From: Dehalococcoidia bacterium
GTDB taxonomy: Bacteria; Chloroflexota; Dehalococcoidia; SHYB01; SHYL01
Reading direction: 5' to 3'
DNA: 32,605 bases
Assembly: GCA_009692825.1 (NCBI GenBank)
Contig: SHYL01000010.1
Location: 1-32,605, forward strand
Made by a program: the position numbers and the translations under genes. Below the pieces are notes generated by a model. The model made no database searches. It saw nothing but the letters and a program-made list of their open reading frames with translations, and was not told where the DNA came from. This document shows positions 26,629 through 32,605 of this stretch, piece by piece. Numbering within the stretch: the stretch's first letter is position 1; each line of letters starts with the position of its first letter.

Positions 26629-26890
26629 CTAATTTCCTAAATCTCTCACCGCAACCACGTTCCCGCCTGCTATCACGTAAGGCGTATCGCCACCTTCGTA
26701 CGGAGGGTCACCATGCCTGGCGCGTATCTCGTTTATCGTCTTCACGCCGGTCGTCAGCCACAATCGTTCTACTTCAGCGTCCGCCTTCTGTTCCTCCGTC
26801 TTGCCGCCTACGAACCTGAAGCATAGCTCAGGCATACCGAAGTCTTTTGCGATAACATTGTCCTGCATCTTTGCGAAGCCGGCTCCGCCT
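26629..26890 (-). pseudogene. Phage portal protein, C-terminal fragment
   Basis: The readable sequence AGFAKMQDNVIAKDFG...ELCFRFVGGKTEEQKADAEV...TINEIRARHGDPPYEGGDTP is the C-terminal end of an HK97-type portal, with TINEIR..HGDPP as the usual signature of the region. It is about 85 residues of an expected 400. The N-terminal part is missing because the DNA switches abruptly to the opposite-strand secreted protein near 26890. An internal ATG gives the 79-aa track ORF. The portal forms the ring through which phage DNA enters. It ends adjacent to the HAD gene. Confidence 0.7.
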
Positions 26891-27869
26891 AGTCCCAGGC
26901 GCCGGACTCTTCACCGCTGATACCGAGGCGGCTGCTTACGCCAATACCGTAAAGGTAAGCGTAACGCAGGGCGCAATCACCAAGACTGGCACCGCGTCAG
27001 TAATTGTGATACCGGGTCCGCTGGACCACATGGTCCTTTCTCCGGCGACCTTTACGCTAGCAGCCGGTGCGACCCAGCAGTATTCATCGCAGGGATATGA
27101 CGCTCACAACAACGCCACATCGGGACTCACTTATGCTGGCTCGGTTGTAAATGGCTGCGGAACGATATCTACCGATGGTGTTTTCACCGCTGGTCAGGTT
27201 GCCGGCACTTTCGCCAACACGCTTAAAGTGACCGCGAACCAGGACACAATCACCAAGGAAGCCACCGCTTCAGTGACTGTTACTGCTGCGACTGCTACAC
27301 CAACGCCGACACCCGCTTCGGGTACGCCAACTCCCACTTCGACTCCCGGTAACAATGGCAACGACAATGACCACACAGGTCTGCACGCGATGCTGTGGAA
27401 GTGGTTTGCCCATCGGCTCGGTTTACGTGACGTCAGCAGTATCGACCACACCGTAACCGACAAGGACGGCACGCAGCACAAGGTGCAGGTCGACTCTGAC
27501 GTTATCGCGACTATCAACGGTCAGACCTTCACCGTCACGCTGAAAGGTGAGACCACTACCAAGAGCTTTACGATTGACGCTGACACCAAGTTCATGCCGG
27601 TGGCTCGTGAAGGCAAAAAAGGACTTGCAGGCTTCCAGCTCAGTGATGAAGTGGTAGTCACAACCATGGATAGCAAAGTCTCATTAGTTCAACTGGTTCA
27701 CAGGCCCAAGCCTACCGTTGATGAAAAGCGGACCAAGCTGGAAACAAAATTACAGGCCCAATTGGACAAACATGAAGAAAAAGGCTTAAAGCTTAAGGCT
27801 AATATCCAGACCAAGCTCGATAAGTTTGACGCTAAGCATGAGCACAATGGCGATGGTAACGACGACTAA
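26871..27869 (+). CDS. Secreted Ig-like repeat protein, 5'-truncated
   Basis: A 332-aa ORF, but the true gene start is missing. Sequence homologous to repeats begins abruptly at GAGLFTADTEAAAYANTVKV with no signal peptide. Two repeats (about 12-45 and 50-137) contain VTQGAITKTGTASVIVIPGP and LSPATFTLAAGATQQYSSQG, a family common in Chloroflexota surface proteins. A Thr/Pro linker leads to a DUF5666-like beta domain (about 185-275) resembling the second domain of the protein at 1433-2203. A Lys/Glu-rich helical tail ends KHEHNGDGNDD. The 5' end is fused to the portal remnant. It is probably a pseudogene or expresses only its C-terminal half. Confidence 0.7.
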   Translation: MRSRLRLVPGAGLFTADTEAAAYANTVKVSVTQGAITKTGTASVIVIPGPLDHMVLSPATFTLAAGATQQYSSQGYDAHNNATSGLTYAGSVVNGCGTISTDGVFTAGQVAGTFANTLKVTANQDTITKEATASVTVTAATATPTPTPASGTPTPTSTPGNNGNDNDHTGLHAMLWKWFAHRLGLRDVSSIDHTVTDKDGTQHKVQVDSDVIATINGQTFTVTLKGETTTKSFTIDADTKFMPVAREGKKGLAGFQLSDEVVVTTMDSKVSLVQLVHRPKPTVDEKRTKLETKLQAQLDKHEEKGLKLKANIQTKLDKFDAKHEHNGDGNDD

Positions 27870-27890
27870 GTAAAGATTCCTACCTTATAA

Positions 27891-27920
27891 AAAGCCCCCG
27901 ACTTTCCCCGGGGGTTTTTT
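27891..27920 (+). terminator. Intrinsic terminator
   Basis: CCCCCG and CGGGGG flank an 8-base loop and are followed by TTTTTT, 26 bases after the secreted protein gene. Classic stem plus U-tract; the A-run upstream could also serve the opposite strand. Confidence 0.93.
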
Positions 27921-28209
27921 CTTATTCTTTTTTCAGTTCGCCCTGTATCCTAACCCCGTATCCTCGGGAAGGATCGATTACTAAATCAATACCCTGTTAA
28001 TCCCTGACTGGCCTCCCCGCTTTATAAGAACATGTGTACGAGATTAATAATACTCAGGCGTGAGAACCGATGGCAAGGCTTAAAATGTTCAAAAACACCA
28101 TTCTTTTTAGACATTTTGTCCAGACAACGCTCATAGATATGGTACCGTAGCTCATAAGCTACAATTTACTCGTACGTATGCGTATAATCCCAACGTTAAT
28201 AATGAACCT
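27921..28209. other. Intergenic region upstream of prfA
   Basis: No open frame of note is present. It holds a small inverted repeat GTAGCT-CATA-AGCTAC (about 28147-28162) and a -10-like TATAAT about 20 bases before the prfA ATG, without a good -35. No ribosome binding site is clear before prfA. Otherwise nothing is recognised. Confidence 0.5.
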
Positions 28210-29304
28210 ATGACTACATCAAACCAAAAATTAATCGACCGCCTCGCATCCATCGCCAAGCGCTACGATGACCTCACGTCGCAGATGAACGACGCGGCCA
28301 CCGCTATGGACTTCCAGCGTGTGCAGGAGATTGCCAAGGATCGTTCCCAGATAGATGATCAAGCGGACATGTACAAGCACTACGTCAGGCTCGCCGCGAC
28401 CATCAGCGAAGCTGAGCATATCATCAACAATGAGAAGGACGCCGGGCTGATAGAGCTCGCCAACGTTGAGAAGGCTGAACTCATGGTGCATATGGTAAAG
28501 CTGGACACTGAGATTAAGGAAGCGCTTACTCCCCGCGACCCGAATGACCAGAAGAACGTAATCTTTGAAATACGCGCGGGCACTGGTGGTGAAGAAGCAG
28601 CGCTATTTGCGTCTGAATTGTTCCGCCTTTACACACGCTATGCCCAGCGCAAAGGCTGGGACGCGGAGATTATCGATGCCAACGGCACAGGTATCGGCGG
28701 CTATCGCGAGGTCATTTTTGAGGTCAAGGGTAAGGGTGCGTACAGTCTGCTGAAGCATGAGAGTGGCGTTCATCGCGTCCAGCGAGTGCCTGCCACTGAG
28801 TCCAGCGGACGTATACATACTTCCACGGTAACCGTAGCGGTCCTGCCTGAGGCTGAGGAAGTCGATATCAACATCAACGAGGGCGACCTGCGCATCGATA
28901 TTTACCACGCCGGTGGTCACGGTGGGCAGAACGTCCAGAAAGTCGCCACCGCCGTGCGCATCACGCATATCCCGTCAGGCATCATCGCCACATGTCAGGA
29001 TGAGCGCTCGCAGCTGAAGAACCGCATGAAGGCAATGGCCGTATTGCGCACACGGCTGCTTGCAGTCGAGCAAGAGAAGCAGCATTCACAGATCACCCAA
29101 GCGCGGCGTTCTCAGGTCGGCTCAGGCGACCGCTCCGAGAAAGTGCGCACGTACAACTTCCCGCAGGACCGTGTCACGGACCACCGTGTTGGTGTGAGCA
29201 TCCACAGCTTGCCCCGCGTCCTCGACGGTGAAATCGATACCCTTATCGATGCGCTGGCTGCGCAGGAGCAGAAAGAGCTGATGGAAGCCGCCGCACAGGG
29301 CTAA
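28210..29304 (+). CDS. prfA: Peptide chain release factor 1
   Basis: A 364-aa class I release factor. The codon-recognition motif P-A-T (residues 194-196 in [15 protein letters not shown]) marks RF1, which reads UAA and UAG. The catalytic GGQ is at 238-240 in [17 protein letters not shown], which triggers peptidyl-tRNA hydrolysis; the surrounding residues differ from the common GAGGQHVN but keep GGQ. An N-terminal coiled region (about 1-100) and [16 protein letters not shown] near the end are canonical. prmC, which methylates the GGQ glutamine and often follows prfA, is absent here. A convergent gene begins two bases after the stop. Confidence 0.97.
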   Translation: MTTSNQKLIDRLASIAKRYDDLTSQMNDAATAMDFQRVQEIAKDRSQIDDQADMYKHYVRLAATISEAEHIINNEKDAGLIELANVEKAELMVHMVKLDTEIKEALTPRDPNDQKNVIFEIRAGTGGEEAALFASELFRLYTRYAQRKGWDAEIIDANGTGIGGYREVIFEVKGKGAYSLLKHESGVHRVQRVPATESSGRIHTSTVTVAVLPEAEEVDININEGDLRIDIYHAGGHGGQNVQKVATAVRITHIPSGIIATCQDERSQLKNRMKAMAVLRTRLLAVEQEKQHSQITQARRSQVGSGDRSEKVRTYNFPQDRVTDHRVGVSIHSLPRVLDGEIDTLIDALAAQEQKELMEAAAQG

Positions 29305-29305
29305 C

Positions 29306-29701
29306 CTAACGTCTTGGATCCGTGAAAGCTTCTATCGCCTGAAGCAGCATCAGGTCATCGTTAAATCCGCCAAAACGCTCTACTATCCTTCCGCCAGACA
29401 ATCGGTACAGATCGAAGCCACGATACGTAATGTGCTTGCCGGTTGCAGGTATGCCTCTGTATTCCCCTTTATGCGTGCCTTCAGCCGTCCAGTACGACAT
29501 GATCTTATCCCCTTCAGCTACCAACTCTTGCACCGTGTACTTGATATCCGGGAACGAGATGTGCATCCTCGTTACGCCTTCTTTAAGCCTGTCAGCGCGC
29601 TCTTTTGGATACCCCGTGAGCTCATCCACTAACTCCACGTTTCCCTTGCTCCAGATCTCCTCAAAGTACCGTTTTACTATGGCCTTATTTGCCTCTGACA
29701 T
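29306..29701 (-). CDS. SnoaL-like polyketide cyclase/ester cyclase family protein
   Basis: A 131-aa NTF2-like fold protein. VKRYFEEIWSKGNVELVDEL, MHISFPDIKYTVQELVAEGDKI and GTHKGEYRGIPATGKHITYRG are the usual SnoaL-like motifs, followed by GFDLYRLSGGRIVERFGGFND. The members' pocket binds polyketides or small hydrophobic molecules; many are of unknown function. A short segment after ELTGY is less typical of full family members. It converges on prfA with a single base between the genes and is followed upstream by copy B of the dispersed repeat. Confidence 0.88.
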   Translation of the reverse strand: MSEANKAIVKRYFEEIWSKGNVELVDELTGYPKERADRLKEGVTRMHISFPDIKYTVQELVAEGDKIMSYWTAEGTHKGEYRGIPATGKHITYRGFDLYRLSGGRIVERFGGFNDDLMLLQAIEAFTDPRR

Positions 29702-29817
29702 ATTGCCCCCTTTAAATCACACTAAGCTTGCTAAAGTATCCATATTGCTGATGTAGATTAAATCACATTGCCGCTTCAGAGTGCTATCACCAGGGAGTTC
29801 AGAGGGCTGGAGGCCGC

Positions 29818-29895
29818 TCTGACGGGGTTCATGGGTATCCCCCTGGAGGATTTAAAGTACTCCTTCAAATGTGGAAGGGGATTAGGGGATGGCTA
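29818..29895. repeat. Dispersed intergenic repeat, copy B
   Basis: A 78-base counterpart of 6092-6187, in the same orientation. It keeps tctgacggggtt, tccccct, TTTAAAGTACTCCTTCAA, GTGGAAGGGG and ATTAGGGGATGGCT. It lacks the bases of copy A that precede the stem, so the CCCCTTCCA arm is imperfect. It lies between the SnoaL-like gene and the Rieske-type gene. Confidence 0.7.
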
Positions 29896-29912
29896 AATTC
29901 TGAATAAGGTAA

Positions 29913-31205
29913 TTATCTCGTCTTCGGGTCTATCTTGATATCTTTCCACGTTTCCGCCTGCATCATCTCAGCCCACCGAGCGTAGAACGCGCGTAAGTTC
30001 ATCTCGCTTACCCCTGGCGAAACGCGTCCAGGGAATTCCTCGTGTATCGTCTCGTGGCCTAGCCCCATCTGCAGGTTCATTGGCACCTTGCGCCCCTGCT
30101 TGCTGCGCGAAAGCTGCGTCGCCTGTTCCCAGTTCTCCACGTCGTCTTGCTCAACCTGCCCGCCTACGCCGTACGTCTGCGTCAGGAAGCGGCGTATCGC
30201 CGTCTTTATCTCTACAGGCGCATCCTTATCGACGATGCAGTACATCCATATCTCTGTTTTCTCTGCGCTGCGTGGGTGGTAGACCCTCAGGTGCGATCCA
30301 GAATGTATCGATAGGTTCGGGAAAATATTGCCCGTCGGTATCGATGGATTTTCACCGCGTATTTCGCCCAGTCTTTTTTTGACTTCGTCGGTCGTCTCAT
30401 CGAAATACTTCTGTACGTTCTTTGGGAAATAGTTAAATAATTCGACAGTCTTCTTGGTCGGCCGTCCGTACTTAACGATGCCGTGGCCGTTGCCGGGGTT
30501 CACCGTGTAGCCGCCCTCGTTCAGGTCGACTGGTGGCAGCAGCCCGAGGATTCGCGCCGCGCCGTGCGCCGTCCCTTCGCGATACTCGTCTCCCGCGAAG
30601 TTATCGGCCGGTATCTTCCAGTTCGTCGGCACTACCCACCTGCTGATGCCGCCGATGACCTCCGTTCCGCCCGATCGTCTGTCCAGTAGCAAATCCAGGT
30701 ACCAGGTCATGTCGCCGAGATAATCCAGCAGCTTCGGTGCTTGCTCATCCCACGTAGCAAATATGAGGCCTTTGTAAGTCTCAAGGTGCGCCGCTGGTAC
30801 TAATCCGTATTCCGCTTGGTCTATTGTCTTGACCTCGTCCGGGTCGTAGCCCGGCACCGCGATCAGGTGGCCTTCCATGTTGTAGAGGCACCCGTGCTGC
30901 GGGCACTCGAACACTTCGTTATTGCCGACGTCTTCCTTGGTGACCTTTGCGCCGCCTCTGCGGCACATGTTCAAGAACACGTGGAATTTGTCCTTGGCGT
31001 CTCGCGTTACGATTATCGGGTCCTGAGCCATCCACCCGCCTATGAACGCATTCGCTTTTGGCAGCTGGCTTTCGTGTCCTACGAATAGCCAGCTTCTGGC
31101 GAATATCTGCTTCAGCTCAAGCTCATACAGCTCCTCATCGCTGAATATCTTCCGCTCTACGAGGCCTTTGTCGGCCTGTACTAGTTTTTTGAAATCGTTA
31201 GGCAT
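29913..31205 (-). CDS. Rieske-type ring-hydroxylating oxygenase alpha subunit with altered metal ligands
   Basis: A 430-aa protein aligned by eye to large subunits of aromatic-ring-hydroxylating dioxygenases. The N-terminal Rieske domain has C81-R-R83 (HVFLNMCRRGGAKV) and C101-P-Q-H104 (ECPQHGCLYNMEGHL); the usual first motif is C-x-H. The catalytic domain has WKIPADNFAGDEYREGTAHG, with Arg209 where the usual motif D-x-Y-H-x4-H has its first His, while His214 and the Asp in EQDDVENW are kept. The rest (ELYELELKQIFARSWLFVGH, GLIFATWDEQAPKLLDYLGD) is well preserved. It may be a pseudoenzyme, or bind metals differently. It is translated two bases after the SDR gene, so the two are co-transcribed. 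Confidence 0.88.
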   Translation of the reverse strand: MPNDFKKLVQADKGLVERKIFSDEELYELELKQIFARSWLFVGHESQLPKANAFIGGWMAQDPIIVTRDAKDKFHVFLNMCRRGGAKVTKEDVGNNEVFECPQHGCLYNMEGHLIAVPGYDPDEVKTIDQAEYGLVPAAHLETYKGLIFATWDEQAPKLLDYLGDMTWYLDLLLDRRSGGTEVIGGISRWVVPTNWKIPADNFAGDEYREGTAHGAARILGLLPPVDLNEGGYTVNPGNGHGIVKYGRPTKKTVELFNYFPKNVQKYFDETTDEVKKRLGEIRGENPSIPTGNIFPNLSIHSGSHLRVYHPRSAEKTEIWMYCIVDKDAPVEIKTAIRRFLTQTYGVGGQVEQDDVENWEQATQLSRSKQGRKVPMNLQMGLGHETIHEEFPGRVSPGVSEMNLRAFYARWAEMMQAETWKDIKIDPKTR

Positions 31206-31207
31206 TT

Positions 31208-32044
31208 CTATGCCTTCACTGGGTGCTTCGGCGGTATGTTGCTCGCCAGGTTCGGGTGCGGGTTGCTGCGGTTCACGCTTACGCCACCGTCAACCGTGAT
31301 GCACTGCCCCGTTACGAACGACGCCATGTCTGACACCAGGTACAGCACTGCGCCTGCCACATCCTCGGCCCTGCCGATGCGAGCTAGAGGCGTTGCCTGT
31401 GCCAGGCCTGCCTGAGCGTCCGGCGTGTTCTCCACTTGGAAGCGGGGCGTTAGTGTTGACCCTGGCGATACTACATTCACGCGTATGCCGTATGGTCCCC
31501 ACTCTACGGCCATCGTCATCGCCATCTGCATCACGCCGGCCTTCGCCGCGCCGTAGATGGCGTGCCGCACCGCCGCTATGTGCCCGCTAAGCGAGCCAAT
31601 ATGCACTATCGCGCCGCCTTTGCCGTGCTTCATCATTATTTTGGCGCACTCGGTGCTGCAAAAGAACGTCGATTTCAGGCTGATGTCCAGCACGTCGTAG
31701 AACTGCTTTTCGTCAACCTCTTCAGTCCAAGTGTAATCGTAGCCTGCGCGTCCGCCCACGTTATTGATCAGGATATCCACGGAGCCTAGCTTGCTGACGA
31801 CCTGCTTGACCATCGCTTTGACTTCCGCCAGCTTGGTCACATCCGCGGTTATTGCCATACTCTTGCGGTCCAGCTTCGTAACAGCTCTGGCGGTGTCCTT
31901 GGCGCCAGTGGCGTCTATATCCACCGCAACCACGTTCGCTCCAGCCTTCGCTAGCAAAAGCGCGATCGCCCGCCCTATGCCTTGGCCCGCGCCAGTTACG
32001 ACGGCTACCTTATCGCGTAACCCTAGTATCTCCTGATCGTTCAT
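31208..32044 (-). CDS. Short-chain dehydrogenase/reductase
   Basis: A 278-aa SDR. VAVVTGAGQGIGRAIALLLA carries the TGxxxGIG cofactor motif (T17-G24). ILINNVGGRAGYDYTWTEEV holds NNxG, HIGSLSGH the catalytic Ser region, and AIYGAAKAGV the Tyr-x3-Lys pair. RVNVVSPGSTLTP and ASFVTGQCITVDGG are typical of the classical family, which oxidises or reduces alcohols, diols or ketones with NAD(P)H. Asp at the end of the second strand (VVAVDID) favours NAD(H). It heads a two-gene unit with the Rieske-type gene. cis-diol dehydrogenation would be the natural partner reaction of an active dioxygenase, but that is inference here. Confidence 0.93.
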   Translation of the reverse strand: MNDQEILGLRDKVAVVTGAGQGIGRAIALLLAKAGANVVAVDIDATGAKDTARAVTKLDRKSMAITADVTKLAEVKAMVKQVVSKLGSVDILINNVGGRAGYDYTWTEEVDEKQFYDVLDISLKSTFFCSTECAKIMMKHGKGGAIVHIGSLSGHIAAVRHAIYGAAKAGVMQMAMTMAVEWGPYGIRVNVVSPGSTLTPRFQVENTPDAQAGLAQATPLARIGRAEDVAGAVLYLVSDMASFVTGQCITVDGGVSVNRSNPHPNLASNIPPKHPVKA

Positions 32045-32071
32045 CCTACTCCACTGTCGTCCTAGAACGAG

Positions 32072-32087
32072 CCCCGACAGATCGGGG
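32072..32087. terminator. Hairpin between the partial gene and the SDR gene
   Basis: CCCCGA-CAGA-TCGGGG, a 6-bp perfect stem without a U-tract. It lies between the stop of the minus-strand partial gene (32124) and the SDR start (32044). It may attenuate read-through. Confidence 0.4.
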
Positions 32088-32123
32088 CGACGTGAAGGAT
32101 CGATTCAACAAACTAATACCTCG

Positions 32124-32605
32124 TTATGGCGTTCGTGTTCCAATTGCTGTTGCCGCAGGGCTCGCTGATGGTGACGCTTGCGCCGTCGGCGATGATACTG
32201 GCGTTGCCGATGGTACTGGCGTTGGCGTCGGTTCCGCGAACGGAGGTCCTACCTGCAGTGATATTGTCTCGTTGTTCAGGAGCTTAATAGTCGATATGTC
32301 GGCATCAAAGAGCTTGCCGTCCACGTAGGCTCTTACAAGCTGTCCAATGCCTATGCTCATGTCTGCAATACTCTTGTCTGTGATTGGCTTACCCCAGATA
32401 TTAAGGAAGTTCCCTAGCGTGTAGTCCCGCTGTGTGGGGGACTCGATATGTACGATGCCTGGAGTGTCGTGAGTGTGCAGCCAGTAGATGCATCTGTTTT
32501 CTTTTATGCCTATGCCGGCCGGGAGTGTTTGCTCTTCGCCGTCCTTACATAGCTTAAGCTGAGCGTGTATGTGAAAACCCAGCTGTTCGCTTGTTGAGCA
32601 CTGTA
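32124..32605 (-). CDS. Partial secreted protein with HTHD motif and Pro/Thr tail
   Basis: The minus-strand frame is open to the window edge; the N-terminus lies beyond it. Visible are GFHIHAQLKLCKDGEEQTLPAG, CIYWLHTHDTPGIVHIESP, YTLGNFLNIWGKP, and then a tail rich in Thr, Pro, Ser and Ala (EPTPTPVPSATPVSSPTAQA). The paired HIHA and LHTHD histidines suggest a metal site in a small beta-rich domain seen in uncharacterised exported proteins of Chloroflexota and Actinobacteria. The track ORF starting at 32360 shows only the last 78 residues. The Pro/Thr tail at the C-terminus is unusual, as such linkers normally sit near a signal peptide or lipobox. Confidence 0.7.
   Translation of the reverse strand, partial: QCSTSEQLGFHIHAQLKLCKDGEEQTLPAGIGIKENRCIYWLHTHDTPGIVHIESPTQRDYTLGNFLNIWGKPITDKSIADMSIGIGQLVRAYVDGKLFDADISTIKLLNNETISLQVGPPFAEPTPTPVPSATPVSSPTAQASPSASPAATAIGTRTP

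Overview
The window is a bacterial chromosome segment of roughly 50% GC with many TTG/GTG starts. It mixes intact housekeeping genes with an unusual number of broken ones. Family resemblances point to the Chloroflexota, most likely a Dehalococcoidia/SAR202-type lineage. The supporting features are a Thr/Pro-rich lipoprotein linker on a family-5 solute-binding protein, a secreted repeat protein of the PGPLDH...TLAAGATQQY type, GYD, SnoaL-like and Rieske/SDR genes, and a NahE-like aldolase. The taxonomic call is inference from protein style, not from a marker tree.

Layout. 1-480: tRNA-Leu(GAG) and tRNA-Trp(CCA), both minus, flanking a small LiaI/DUF5668-like membrane protein. 477-1240: decayed phage terminase large subunit. 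1433-2600: secreted DUF5666-like protein and a glutaredoxin-like protein. 2600-3621: broken small membrane ORF and a broken exonuclease III. 3625-5963: geranylgeranyl-reductase-like flavoprotein, GYD protein, prephenate dehydratase. 6090-7444: dispersed repeat and a broken lipoprotein. 7448-10774: RibD, a broken PAS protein, an MFS exporter. 11053-12586: two tandem dCTP-deaminase-family genes and an isolated rpmI. 12795-15966: small zinc-ribbon-like protein, RRM protein, unknown helical protein, groES-groEL. 16091-19557: NahE-like aldolase, a chimeric MFS/dienelactone-hydrolase scar, folB, a LON-domain protein, a small membrane protein, and a gene split by TGA. 19701-22579: glycine-repeat protein, two small phage-like genes, trpS, phage gene plus HK97-type prohead protease. 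22647-27869: MFS, solute-binding lipoprotein, HAD phosphatase, portal C-terminal fragment, and a 5'-truncated secreted protein. 28210-32605: prfA, SnoaL-like protein, a Rieske-type protein with its SDR partner, and a partial secreted metal-site-like protein.

Main themes. (1) HK97-type phage genes (portal, protease, small lysis-type genes, terminase) all lie on the minus strand. Portal, protease and lysis-type genes keep phage order, but intact host genes sit between them. This could be a dismantled prophage or a dispersed, domesticated phage-like cluster. (2) At least seven host genes are broken by in-frame stops, homopolymer indels or deletion junctions, while core genes remain open. (3) The Rieske-type protein has Arg in place of one His of the Rieske motif and one His of the mononuclear iron site. 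(4) A 119-aa protein built from G-x-G-V repeats and several small genes absent from the ORF track may be undescribed.
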